From contig OY821750.1 of NCBI GenBank assembly GCA_963682055.1, positions 28,962,402-29,026,401 on the forward strand: DNA of 64,000 nt. The letters are read 5' to 3'. The position numbers were made by a program, and so were the translations under genes. This DNA comes from Primula veris (taxonomy: Eukaryota; Streptophyta; Magnoliopsida; Ericales; Primulaceae). Positions 41,331-55,217 of the stretch are shown here, in pieces. Within the stretch, counting starts at the first letter, position 1; each line of letters begins with the position of its first letter. The notes beneath the pieces are model-generated. The model had not been told where the DNA came from and searched no databases. It saw only the letters and a program-made list of their open reading frames with translations.

Positions 41331-41335
41331 CATTA

Positions 41336-42117
41336 TGAATAGAATTTTAGAACTGTCAGGTTCGCCTGAAAAAAACACGTCGTATCAGGCTTTGTATGGC
41401 ATACCTAAACTTAATTATAGTTATACACGCTGTGTATTTATACATAGCAAATAGCAAACATGCTGGCTAAAGTTGGGAGTACAAGTAAATTTTGACCACA
41501 TGGACAAAAATCCAACCGACTATGTGTGGGAATGAGAAAATGTTAGTTTTATAAATTATATTATATATTAATAGATAGCCTTGATATAGATCCTGGTTAT
41601 TATAAATACTGTATGGATCCACGATGCGTGGTGAAACAACTGAATTAATAATAATATGGTTGCAAAATTAATAATTAATTAGTAGTTTCTACACATAATA
41701 CTTACATTAAAATTAATAAAATAGTACATGTAGGAGAAAGAGCAAATTTTTCAATGAAAATAAAGTGAAATCCCGTTTCAGGAGAGAGGGAGAGAAGAGA
41801 GAGAAATAAACATGGTAGTTTATGATTTTAATTATTAAACGTTAGATTAGATAAGAGGAAGATAAGTTATTTTTTCCTATTTTAAATTTTAAATCATGTA
41901 TCAGTTAAGTTTTTGGTATTTTTGTAATTTGTATAATTATAGGGGTTTTTAGTTATTATTTGTTTTAAGACTTCATAAGAGGTCTAGACATAAAATATTA
42001 GTATAGATATAAAACGAATAGCTAAATTTAATAGTGTTGTTTTTATGTTAAATATGGGGAGGATGATATTCAGCCTGATGCGGACGCTCTAACATACTAT
42101 TTATTAGAGCTGGGTTT
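41336..42117. other. Intergenic AT-rich DNA
   Basis: No gene, RNA or repeat boundary is recognised. A 42-codon open stretch just after the target duplication has no recognised similarity. Confidence 0.5.
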
Positions 42118-42420
42118 GATCTGATTCGGTTCGGTTTTTGGTAAAACCAAAACCGAAACCGAGCATATTTTTTTGTTCGATTTTTTTCGGTTTTGGTCTT
42201 TATTTTTTGGACCGAACCGGACAGGTTTTTCCGGTCCGGTTTCGGTTTTTTCAATTTTATTTTCAGTTTTCCGGTTTTTTTGGGTTTTTTCGGTTTTTTT
42301 TGGGTTTTTTCGGTTCGGTTTTATTGAAAACCGAAACCGACCCGAAATTTCAGTTTTTCGGTTTCGATTTTTTTCGATTCGGTTATCAGTTCGGTTTTTC
42401 CGATTTTTCACTCGGCCCCA
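42118..42420. repeat. CGGTTTT/AAACCGA-rich low-complexity tract
   Basis: This is dense repetition of TTCGGTTTTT with a few AAACCGAAACCGA inversions, open on both strands. It is probably the core of a decayed hAT-like MITE; no termini are defined. Confidence 0.6.
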
Positions 42421-42483
42421 CTGTTTATCGTATATCGATCTAAATTACCAGTAACAATCAAGAGAGGGAGCCAGGCTATACTT

Positions 42484-42592
42484 TTGGTATAGTCTGAAAA
42501 ACTCTGCTCTGCGAAACCATTAGATCAACAGTAGGGTCCACAGACTGTAAGATCCAATGGTGTCACAGGAAGAGTTTTCCAGACTATACCAA
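42484..42592. mobile_element. Small foldback MITE
   Basis: The left arm TTGGTATAGTCTGAAAAACT is mirrored by AGTTTTCCAGACTATACCAA on the right, and the inner ACCATTAGATC is mirrored by GATCCAATGGT. The total is about 110 bp with a short centre. Confidence 0.65.
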
Positions 42593-42768
42593 ATGCACTT
42601 CTTGTCCTGTAACAATTAACAAATCAAATTGATAGATTTGTCAATTAAATTTGTCAGAAGTTCGTCGTGTGCAAGAGATTCTATACCACTATTCTCTATT
42701 TAACATGTAAAATTAGGTATAAGCACTTGCTTGTTACAATATAAAAAAACATGTAGGTACAAACTTAC

Positions 42769-43116
42769 GGGGAGGATATATGAACATCATGAAAAACACC
42801 AACTAGACACTTTTTCATAAAAACGCTCCAAATCAAGATTTGGTTAATGCAAATCTCCACGGTTTCATGACAGGAACACAAATATGCGTCTTGTTTTTTT
42901 TTCTGAGATGTATAATGACATGTTTTGAATTTTTAAATTTTACCATAATTTCGAAACATGTTATTATACATCTCGGAAAAAAAAAAAACAAGACGCATAT
43001 TTGTGTTCCCGTCGTGAAACCATTGAGATTTGCATTAACCAAATCTTGATTTAGAGCGTTTTTACGAAAAAATGTCTAGTTGGATGTTTTTCATGATGTT
43101 CCTATAACATTTCCCC
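42769..43116. mobile_element. Long palindromic MITE
   Basis: At 348 bp this is almost one perfect hairpin. The ends are GGGG(A)...(T)CCCC, and GAACATCATGAAAAACA on the left is mirrored by TGTTTTTCATGATGTTC on the right. The arms meet near 42945. For this reason both strands show nearly the same 69-residue ORF; neither is a gene. The flanks AAACTTAC and AAACTTTT may be a worn target duplication of 8-9 bp, which would suit a Mutator-like MITE. Confidence 0.85.
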
Positions 43117-43253
43117 AAACTTTTAAGTAGTATTGGATAACGAAATTATAAATTTCATCTCCTCATAACGTCGTGCCCCCTACTTACTTACCAACAAAAT
43201 AGTTTTAGTACTAAAAACTGTCAAAAAGCCCACTCAACTGTAATCCTCACATG

Positions 43254-43259
43254 TTTATT
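43254..43259 (-). terminator. Candidate poly(A) signal of VPS15
   Basis: AATAAA on the minus strand lies 159 bp after the VPS15 stop codon. The 3' UTR would fill most of 43117-43417, where nothing else is seen. Confidence 0.5.
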
Positions 43260-43417
43260 CATTATTGTTTACTAGTAAGAAATTCAGCACAGACCCGTAA
43301 AGAATTTGAGTCACTTAATAACTATAGTACATTGATTTTTCCGTATAATATGTACAGTTTCAACTACCACATGTACAAGTATGTGCAACAAATTCATCGA
43401 GAACCTAAGGTCTATTG

Positions 43418-46400
43418 CTACTTCCAAACCTTAATGGCGCCATCTCTTCCGCTAGATAGAAGTAGTAGCTGATTAAGTTTTACGGATGCTAAGGAGAGAA
43501 CAGAATCGCGATGACAACCTGCAGGATCAGTGGCAGCAGCTGCAAGGACAGCTTTCGTGCTCAGCTTGTTTGCCGGAGGCCGTCTCTTTTTCTCCTGTTT
43601 GGAATAACAATTAAGAAATATTCAAGTCGTCGATAAACCATCATTGCTTCAACATTGAAATAAAAATGAGCGGATTTATAAAACCACTTCTTTATTTTGC
43701 TGTTGGTAATGGGATTAATATCTCACTTTTTTTAAAAAAGTTTATATGGTACTCGAAATGAGAAAATATTGCCTTTTTTTGTATCCCCTCCTTCAATTTA
43801 AGGGACCATAAAGCTTCTTACAAACAGAAAATGAAGAAGTGAACTGTCAACAGGAAAGATCATAAAATCAAAACTATGTTCAAATGCGTTACAAACATAA
43901 AAAGGATTAAACGGAACCATATACCTAAAAACAAATATGTATAAAATTGTACATCCTTTAGTTATTAGATCTTAATGATTGGTCCAAAAGTTAAAAAATA
44001 AATCAGCGTACATGATCAAACCCTACATTTTTCTTTTCTAATCAAACCTCATTTTTATTAAAAAAATCATACATGTATGATTTTAGTCAAACATATATAA
44101 TTTTTAGTCACACATGTATGATCAAACGGATATATGTTTGTATTAGCGTAATCATTACTCAAAAATCCAAGACAACGAATTTATTTTATTCCTATTTTCT
44201 ATCAATTAAAAAATCAAGCAATTGTGATGTTTCTGTAACAACCTTTTACTTGGAGTCTACAAGAACTCGTGATACTAATCTCATAGGTTCTGGGTGACTC
44301 AACAGTTTCAAATCACAATTCAACAATATAAAGAAAAGAAAAGAAAGATATGAATTAAGTTCCGGTGATTCAAAAATTCGAAAAGTACCTGAACAACTTG
44401 CACCCCAAAATTAGACTTTGCTTCGTAAAGATCATTATTAATGTCCCCCTTAATAGGAGGCCCAGAAACAGAATAGCTTCTGTCAGGACTGCCATAGATT
44501 AACAGAAAAACAATCAGATAAGGCGGCCAGACAAAATAAAGGAGGCATAGAAAGAGGATATTGTACACTAAGTAAGTTATCATGAAATATCGAATTTGTA
44601 CACCAACCTATCAATTCTTGTGTTTGATTCACTAAACTAGTGTTAATCAAGTGATAAACCAAAGGATCTCCGTCTAAGACTCTAAATTAACCAAAAACCT
44701 CACTTTTGGTAATTAACACATTTTTGTACTTTATAGTTGCTTTGGTACCTAACGTTAGGTAATTATCACTTTTCTACAATAACAAATTGTTCAATCGGTA
44801 TTGTTGACACGAACCTATATGCTAAAATAACGGGATTTAAGTGATTGGGCAATACACCGTAAGTTACTGTATTAATTACAAAACATCTTGGTTTGCATTG
44901 AAAAGGACGTGATAGGTTGGGTTGGTGTACAACACTGCAAAAAAAAAAAAAGTAAAAAATCCGGAAAAAGAAAGACTAAAACCTTATATGATCCCAGCAA
45001 CGTATCTTCATATCGGTCCCACCGGTTAATAGGTCTCCCCCAGGTAAAGGGAGCAAAGAACGGATGCCAGGTAGACGTGGAGAAGGTTCATTAAGTTCGT
45101 TGGCTCTGTATTTTGGGTTTATATTATTCCGTCTTATATCTGGTCTGATATTAGCCTTACTAGGTGGTCTGGTTAAGGCTCGAGGAATTTCAGAAATATC
45201 AGTGTCACCGTCATTATTTACTATTCTCAGAACCTGCAAATAATATATACTATGAAATTAATCCAATGCGAAAAAAGGATTAAGACAAGCAAAGTCTGCA
45301 TAGGACGAAAATGAATCATCCTATAGATTGGAATTTACACCAAGAGGGACAATACAAACAATATGCAGGTTACTTATGATCGAAAAAGATCCAGTGAACC
45401 AAACACAAACAAACCATTCCAATTACCAACACCTATAAACCAATTAATAGTTTCCAAAATCTGACATCATCTAAAAATCTAATTCATGAAAGATCCCAAC
45501 CACAGACTCGGTTGTTTCGGCGAGAAATAATTTTAGAAGGAATAGTTTTTCTATCAAATTTTTTTTAATGACTTTTTCTTATTTTTCCTCATTTCTGGAT
45601 GTCTGATATAGCATCGTTACAGAAAAGATTTCTTCCACTTTGCAGATAGATCGGTTGTATATAAGAGTAAACCTTTTTATGACAAACATAACAAAAATGA
45701 TAAGTTCCCTATTTGTGCATTTTTGTTTTACTTATTCTGCAATTACGCCTGTATTTATATAGCACAGAGATTTCAATTCAAAAGTAAACTTCTGCAATAT
45801 GTTAGTTTCATTTGCTACTGATCTAAAACCAGGCTGCAAAGTTGTACACTGGTTTCAGAAATGTTTTCTGTAATATGTTCCAAAACTGATAATACACTTC
45901 TACTCCATTTTCCCGAAGTTTAATCTATTTCCCCCCATAATTTAGATTTTCCAGCTAAACAATGACCTTTAAGTTTTAAAATTTCAACAAAACAAAGGGA
46001 GCTGAAGGTCCAATTAATAGTTAGTTACTCTACTGCTTTCTCGTGTTGTCAAAAAAACTGTTATCCCACACGCGCAGACAATCTACTCAGTCATAAATGA
46101 ACATCTTTCCAAGATACTGCACCAGTATTAAGAAGAAAAAAAGTGTGTAATCCAGATAACAAAAACAGACGAAAAGTTAAAGACATAAAGGAACGATATT
46201 ACGAACCTGGTGGCAGCTGCCATTTTCCGCATTCCAAAGAGAAACTTCATTGCTACCAGCTGCAACATACACGAGCGGCCTTGTCTCTGATGATACGACG
46301 TTGCTTGAAGGAGGGAGAAAGAGGCACATTTTCTCTATAGGACATACAGGAGTATACTGCCATGTATTCACTGGTAAACAAAACCTCAAGTCCCAAAGAG

Positions 46401-49400
46401 TAAGTACACCCCTTGAGGACCCAGAAACAAACCAATTCCCACAAGAACTTGTCACCAGAGAAGATATATACCCTTCTTCAGGATTTATTTTAGAATCCCA
46501 TGCATTTGAACTCGTTCTCGTGTCCCATAAATGAATTCCGAAATTCTGGGTGCTATACATAACCATCTGCCTCAAATCGTTGTCCCCTGCTGATCCACAA
46601 TATCGTTACGTATAACAATTATTTCTTTTTTATTCATTCGTTTCAGAATATTTAATAATATGGCAGTATGTGTCTGATTTAAGTCCCAATAGTTGTGTCC
46701 TTTCGAAAGATCGAGTCTTTTACTCATAAATCGTATATTTTCGGGTTCTACAGTTGTGTCATTTAAATTAGTATAAATTATAATTTTAAAAAACGTGAAA
46801 AAGTTGCTTAAGGCAGGAGTTTCACTGAAACATACACTATTTTTCGTTCTGGAACTCGTAACAAGAGAAAGCTTTACGAGTTTTCCCAGTAAAGCCTCTC
46901 TTTTTACCCATACAAATAAAAGTAATCTTTGAAGCGCTTTAAAATTGAGTTTTTGTAAAGAAAGGTAAAAATAAAACATTGCCGTAACATAAAAGTCAGA
47001 ACGGATTGGAAAAATTGAGAGAATTTAGTGCCCTTTTGTTCATTTGAAATCAGTACCAAAAGTTCCCCTTTTCTAGTAAGGGCTTATTTCTCTTTATATC
47101 TATCAATATAGAATTTGATTTCGAAAATATATATTACCTGCATAGTTTAACAGGTTGAGAACAGCCCCTTCTCCACCACTTCTCTTTTTGATATCGGCAA
47201 TACCTGAATATTTCTCAACAACTGTACCGAGACCTCTAGATATATAATCAACAGAGAACATATGTATCGTACCGTCACCAGCACCTACAATAACTTGAGC
47301 AGAACCTGGGAGCATTGTAGTGCATAAAGCTTGAGTACCCCCTAATGGATAAGTCAGCCTCGACCTAAACGAAATATCTTTTTCCAATTTTCGACAATCC
47401 CATACCTTTACGGTCGAATCATCAGATGCACTCACAAAAAAACTATGATCTGTAGAAATGGAAATATCGTTGACCGCAGAACGGTGTTCTTGGAGGTGGG
47501 CCACCAATACACCGCGTGGCCTCCATCCTGAACTCGGGAGAGACGATTTTACCCTCGATGGCAATCTTGTTACATCTGTGGGAGCATCGTCTAACATGAC
47601 GGTTTTACCCTTTGTTGTACTAGATAAGTTTAAATCTTGGATTTTTCTGTTAATGATATCCGTTTGGTCATTTTCTTTCCCATCTGCTTCGTGTACCACT
47701 CTATGGAACTGCCTAGAACTGTTACTAATGCCAAATGTGCCTGATATTAAATTTGGGGCCGGAACAGAACTAGCCAAGTTAATTGATATATTAGCCGGAT
47801 CAATCCAAGGTGTAAAAGACGAACCAAGTCCATATGTACTTAATAAAGATGTATCAGAGGCGGTTGGAGGTGTCCCCACTGCTCGTTTATCTTTTTTGAA
47901 ATAATATAATGGTATACCTTCGGATGATTTGTCATACATGAAACTGTTTAGGACACTAACCTGAGGCGGAATGATGCAAGAATATTGCAGTTTTTCTGCA
48001 CCTAGAGAATATGGACTCTCAACCGGTGGACCAGAAGTACTACAATTGTCCAATTCAGCCCATCCCTTCATTAAATTTAACTCCTCGAGTCCTTTCTCGT
48101 TTGTTTCCGTACTTTCTACTGTGTTGGGCTGCATAGCTGAGTTGTACCATATCCTTCTCTGTCTCTCTAACATGTCCGAACCATTTGCATTATCGGAAAC
48201 CTTGTAAAACACTTGTTTCGAAAGAGGGGGATTTAAACTCGAAAGAAGAGCCTTTTCCGAAGAGAAAGACGAAGGTTGCCTACGAAGAAAATGTCTTATT
48301 GTTGGGACCAGATATACGTAAGTATCAATATCACCTAAACTCTCACTACTAGAGGAAATAAAGGTAACAGCCGATCTTCTCACCCATTGACTTGGATAAC
48401 GCAACAATGGAATAGCACGGTCTAACATCCCAAGCAACACCCTTTTTCTTAAAAAACCACCTTTACACAAAATAGCCAGACAACCTAAAGCATTCATAGT
48501 TACAGACTCTGACGAATCAGCTAAAGCCTGCTCAATGTATGGTAAAAGATATTCTTCTACGCTTCTCTGTCCCACAAAGAAACACACGTAAATAATCTTT
48601 CCGTAAAATACAGCTTTTAGCTGCTCCTCTTGGTCATTTAGAAAAGCAGGTAAGATGGGCAATAAAAAGTCGTTACTTTGTCTCTGGCCAAAAAACCAAC
48701 ATAGATTCCCAATCTCCTCCAGAAGTGCTCTCCTGATATTAGTCGTTTTTTTCGGACCCATTACTAGTTCTTGAATAACCTCAGCTATAGATTTCCTCAA
48801 CTGTGCAAGTTGTGAATCACTGTACAGGTTATTAGTAAACGGATATTTTTTAGACTCGTTAAGAACACCTGCCTCGGTCAAACTTATCGAATGGACTAAA
48901 AACCCATAAGCCGTCAATGCTAATTTAGATATGTTATTGGCATAGCATATTCTCACACTTTCCTCCGGATCATCCGGAAGCATGGAAAGCATTGGAAGAA
49001 TATATTCCGGGAATATTTTAGCGTCACTGGGGGGGAAATCACGGACTAGAGGGAGAACATCACATAAAGTCTCTAAAGCGGTACAGCGAACAATAGCCGA
49101 TGGATCTGACAGCATAGCAACAACATACGGTAGCACACGTTGGAGCCTATCGTCATCATCAATATATAAGGAGCAACTTTTGAGTAACAGAATAGCCACC
49201 CTTCGCATATGAGGTAATTTCACGTTTCGCAAACAAGAACATAGCAAAGAAGCTATGAGAACCATACCTTCGCAGCTTACACTGTCTTGAGGTGAGGGTA
49301 ATTTGGGCATTCCAAAAGTGTCTGATTGGTTGTCGTAATCGGATATCAATGAGTTTAGTTCATCCATGGTGATTTTTTCAAGAAATGGATGGCGATTTCT

Positions 49401-52400
49401 ACAAAATACATTGGCTATCGTTTGTAGTATCTCCCCAGGTGTCTCTTGCTTATGATTTGGGGAATTTGCAGAACTGGATAAACCATCGAGCATTGGATTA
49501 TTCCCAGAATATTGATTGCTTTGTTGTACGTCTTTAAGTAGATTACTGATATCACTGAGAAGTTGGAGTCGATCATTTACCAAGCCTTTCTCAGCTTGTT
49601 TGTTTGGATAAATGATTTCGAAATTGGAACTTTGCATGTTATCCATCTTATCTTTTTTGCTACTTATGGCATCTGTTTTTGTTCTCTGTACGATCCGAGA
49701 GTCTCGGTTTGACTTAGTATTCATCATCTGATTATGTGTAGCTTGGAAACTAATCTGGCACAGTGCCACCTATAACAAAACAACTCAACCTGAGTCAAAA
49801 AATGCAAACGGAAAGGATTATAATATAAGGGAAACTTTCACTTTTATATACTAACCAATATTATCATTTGTACAGAATACTATTAATTTCAATATATAAT
49901 TAGCAATATAAACTACTTGAACAATCAGTACACCAACCTGTGAAAATTCACAATTTAGACACTAACCCAACACAAAATCAGACAATTCATACACCAAACT
50001 AAAAATTCCCACATGTGTGTTAAATTCTAAAATTTAAAGCTAGTGTACTGATCGAACAATTAGAGAAAAACTTGTTTTTTACGATAAACTCTTAATGTCG
50101 GTGTACCTATTGACTGATTTTGTCTAGGTTGGTGTCTAAATTGATCAATAAAAAATGATAGCTTGGTGTACAAAAATGATATTTCCCTAAACATAACAAA
50201 TTCTGATTTTAAAACTTGGGATGCTTACCCTTCCATCACAATCAAGAAGATTTAAGCATGAATACAAATTATGGAGAAATGGTGAGAAGTAGCTTGGAAA
50301 CACAACACTTGCATAGCTTTGCAGGTAGTTGTCAGCGGAAAATCGTGACTCGGGATCTAACTGAATCATATGAAGAATCATCTTCCGGATCCCTGCATCA
50401 GGTATCTGGAACCACAAAAATTAAAAACAGATTACAAACAAAGAATTGACATATCGAAGATCAATACACGTATTAAGAAAATGGATGTCCTACTCGCCAG
50501 GTGGCTGTAACCAACAATCAATTACTACGGCCTTATAAAATTTAAAGTTTAAAGAGAAATCGTCAAATCAGAGGAAGTTACCTTCTCTAGATGTTGGGTT
50601 GGATCATACTGCCCTCTCTTGTATGCTAGAAGCTGTGACAGTTCAAATAGCGGTTGACCCTCGAGGAAGAGCTCAGCAATAACACATCTAAAGCAACATA
50701 TTACAATAAAAATGCAACTACAGAAAATGTACACACACACGTAGGTACACAACAACACACACATATTTATATATATTTTTTAAATTTTATATATATTTTT
50801 TAAATTTTATATTTATTTATATACAAATTTGCCAATAGTAAAAACTTGTCAAACAAGCAAGTTGACAGGAACTTCTTAGATGAAGAGTCAATACCATGTG
50901 AACTCATTTTTATTGGTTTTAAGAGCAAAGCCAAAAATAAATCCAAACATGCACAAAATATTGTTCTTTATTTACCCAATGTAAGAGATTTGAAAATAAC
51001 TGCTCACCCAACAGAAAACATGTCCATGGACGGCTTTAGTGGTGCATCCTGTGCAATTTGCATCTCACCTCCATGCTCATAAAATCTCTGGGAATACATA
51101 GAGAGGAGAAAAAATTTACATTCAACAACTTGAAGTTTAATTAAAAGTTATAACTCGGTCAGTTCCATAGATGTCGACAGATGCATGTGCAAACAACAGA
51201 ATAACTAAAAGGTTATTGAGTATTGTATAATGCAGTCAGCATACTGGTTAAACGGAAGAATATATAATCGGGACAACAAAAGAATCAACTGCTAAAAAGC
51301 TCTAGCTACATGACTTAAACACTGGTCAAATAGTCCAGAATCAAGTAAATCACATATTTTCACCTGTGCTAATCTTGTTTACCAAATTAATGCTTTTACG
51401 GTTAACATTACAGAAGGCAATCTATAATCCTTTGGTAGAGACAGTCTTTCGGAAATACATCAAAACCATCTCAGCCTGAATCTTTGATTTCAAATGTTTA
51501 CAATATATTAACAGACACAAGAAAATTAATATCAAATAGAAGCGAGTAAAGGACCAACCTCTGGAGCTAGATAGCAACGCCTTCTCCCACCAGTGTCAAA
51601 GAAAAATGAGAAATCGGAGGGATCATCATGAGGAACATACGTTGGCTTAAAGGATGCAAAATCGGCCAAATAAAGCCAATTCCATGAAGTAACAAGCACA
51701 TTCTCACACTTAATATCACCTTGAAAATTAAAAAAAAAACATATAAGGAAAAGGCATAATACTTGTTACTGATAATGTACTAAGTGAATGAGTAACCTTA
51801 CCATGGCAAATTCCATTCTCATGACATTGCTTTACTGCGTATAATAGCTGCATAAGCACTTAAAGGACGATAAGTATATCAAGTTACATAAACACAAAAT
51901 GCAACGATAATTTATTGACTACCAAAGAATAAAAAATGCAAACTAAAGAGAGATAAAGACCTGGAAAGACAACCACTTCTTTTCAATAATAGTGAGAAAA
52001 GGTCGAGTGCTCAATCGGTCATGCAGATTGTTGAAGAAGTATTGCCTCAACAGATAGGCAGCTTTGTCGGTTTCAAGCCAAAACTGAACCATGAACCACA
52101 GATCAACATCAAAAAGATTTAAAATTTGAAAATTATACACATTAAAAAAGCTAAAGTCATAAATGTTGTCCATTATGCAAGAAATATTATATAATCTTAC
52201 ATAATCACAAATCTATGGTTGAAGCCTTTAACAATTCCCAATTCTTCATATTAATTTGCACAAGTTATGATATCCATTTCTTTCAAAACGAAACAAAACT
52301 TACTTTCATATGCTGTCTCCATTCTCAGTCATATGTTAATTGGGGGAAAAAAAGTAAGTGATCCCATTTATTGAATTTAAACTCATTTAGTGGATCAAAA

Positions 52401-55180
52401 CACAAGTACATGATAATTATGTGGGACCCACATCACTGCCATTAAAATTCAGAACACCTTAATCACTGTTGACGTAACTTATGCCGAGCCAATCTGACTG
52501 AAATAGGCATAAAACCCCCTTAAACAAATTAAAAAAAACACCTAATTGTCGCTCTCTCGACCTTATCATCACTCTTAACATGTCAAGGAGAAAAAGGAGG
52601 TCTCAGTGACGAGTTCTAAATATTGTGTTGATAAGCTACATGACCAAGAGAATCAAGCTGCACATTACTCCATCTACTTATTTCTTCAAAAACTGCTACT
52701 AGACCTCTGAGTGAATATTGTTTAGATCAGACCAGTTCTATGACAAAGTTGGAACAGAACTGATCATCGTTGGGTTATATTTTTCCAACCAAAAACCAAC
52801 CATCAAGATTGACACATTTAATTTTTGTTCTTGACCACCCGTAGGTTGTATCTTCACCCTGTTCCTCCCATTTAGGAATAAATAAACGTACTCCTTTTCT
52901 TCCATATACTTTGGTCTAATATTCCTTTTCTGAGTATTTCATTTCTTAAAGTTATCATCCAAAAGACGATGACAAAAAAAATTGATATTTTCACAAAAGG
53001 AAATGGACCCAGTAAATAAAAGAAACACGAATATGAAACCGACGAAGTAGTAAATTACTAATTTGGTACATATTTCTAAGTTCTATGCTGAAGTGGATGT
53101 TTATTCCGTTATTTCCTGGGTTCACAGTATATGAATTCGCCAACCTTGTCTACAACCTGCCCCTTATTACTTCTAGCCGTATCCCACGGTTTCAACATTT
53201 CTAAAAAGTATAAATTTTTATCAACATATGCATGTTGTAATATACATTTAGAACTTTATAACCAAAAAAGTTAGTTAACAGAACTAACAGGGAAGCTTCC
53301 AGTAAAAGACAATGTCCAAAGTCCAAATTGTCAATTATTTAGTTGTGTTTCTACTCTCCCGAGTAAACTTCTCTACTGTTACATAAAGAACAGAAGAACT
53401 ATATTCACATTTCTATCCAAGTTTTACCCAATCAGGACACCTATATGGAATGATTCTATTTCATTTTTTCTTCTCCGAGAAAGCCATTGTTAAAGATACA
53501 GCAGAAAAGAATTTTGGCTTAGTAAGTTATTTTCCTTTTTTTACTTTTTCTGAAAAGAATTTTTTAAAAGTAAGCGCCTGCAAAGCCATTAACAAAATGC
53601 TAATCAAGCAGTACCTCTAGCTTCCATTTCTCAACAAGCTCAAACTTAAATCTATGATCACTTATAACAAGCTAAGCAGCATTTCAGAACAATTAGAAAG
53701 AGATATCCGCATAAAGAGACCCTCATTCCCCCCACTCCCTCTCTCTTTTTTCCAAGAAAACCTTGTTCTAAGGACAAATCACAGAGTTGAGTTTGTACCA
53801 TGCTATATCCACAAGTTAAGCTGATCAAGCTCATATAACAAACTTCCTATTTCGACAATCTTGCGAACTAAAACATAAATATTCTATCCTCTTGATTAGT
53901 GCATTTTTAGAGACTCTGAGGGGGTATCCTGAATACAAAAACTACCAAAATAACAATCTGCAGACAACTTGTGGGGAAGTAAAAGTGTCTGGCTATCAGT
54001 GTTTAGTATATGAGCCTACTTAGAACAACTGAACAAGTTAAGAAATTATAGCCAAATCTAAACACGTATTGCCTAGATTTTATGCTACTCTGGAAAAGAC
54101 CCGATTTGCAAAAGAACTATTTCACGTCGTCACAGATATTAAAGCACATTTGCAATGACAAAAAATGCGAGGAACTGAAAAGGCTGTGTTTTTTATGAAG
54201 ACAAGCAAAAACCTTCTTGCCAGTTTCTTCCTTTCTGCTATCTTAACATTTCCCTTTCTCAAAAACTAAAAAGGACGCCTAAAGAGTGCTACTTTGCATC
54301 ATAATAGCTAGTAGAAAAGTGCTATGCACACCAGTAATTTTTACTCAAATCATACTAGGATACATAATTCAAAAGGTTTCATCTTTCATATGATACAACT
54401 AACAATGGCAACTGAAAAATAAAATTTCAAAAAAGTATCAATGAGAAAATTTGTTGGATTAGATTTAAAGATGGCTAAATAATAAAGTAACTGGTAATAC
54501 TAATCCGATCATGTCAAAACATCAAATCTCGTCTAAGTTTCGCTTCTCAACAACTTCAATATTCCGAATCTTTACATACTCCTACGTTATTCTTGGTAAA
54601 CAAGGCCAGAAATAATCGAAACAGCTCAAAAATCCGAGTTTCATCCAATATTGAGTCATTCAGTCTTGAATTCCAACCTTTCCATAGCTTCCACTAGTCA
54701 AAGTTTTCTAAATACACAACTATGGTTCTCTTCCCTCTCTAGTGGAGAAGATCAAGAATTTCCAAGTTCTAAAAATTCACAACAATCGAGAATTTCCAAG
54801 TTCCAAATTCACAGCAATCGAGAATTCGATTTTAGTCTCTTCCCAGGCATAGATTAAGAGATAAAATTGTGTCAAATGGTTTTAGTCACAGATACACACA
54901 CACACAAACAAACACACATATACACACAAAAACAAACAAATATAGGGGTAAATTAGCAAAATCCCATATTCCCCAACTTATTTAACTCCTAACAGTGTCA
55001 CGTTATATATGTTACACAGACCCACACATATTATTATTATTATTCTTAATAATAATAATAATAATAATAATAATTGCGAGACCTGAAAAGGTCAGAAGTG
55101 CAATCTACCCCAATAAAGTATGATTAACTGCAATTTACCCCCATTTCTCTACTTTTTTCCCATTCAGGGTTCTTGTTTTG

Positions 55181-55217
<37 letters not shown>

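Noticed and set aside
41331..41460. Possible host exon interrupted by the Gypsy insertion (short open frame after the target duplication)
   Set aside because: The frame meets a stop 9 bp before its ATG on the other side of the insertion point and shows no recognised similarity.
42118..42420. Lysine/asparagine- and phenylalanine-rich ORFs on both strands
   Set aside because: They are translations of the CGGTTTTT low-complexity tract.
42833..43049. Two nearly identical 69-residue ORFs on opposite strands
   Set aside because: They are a direct result of the palindromic MITE; neither has a promoter or known similarity.
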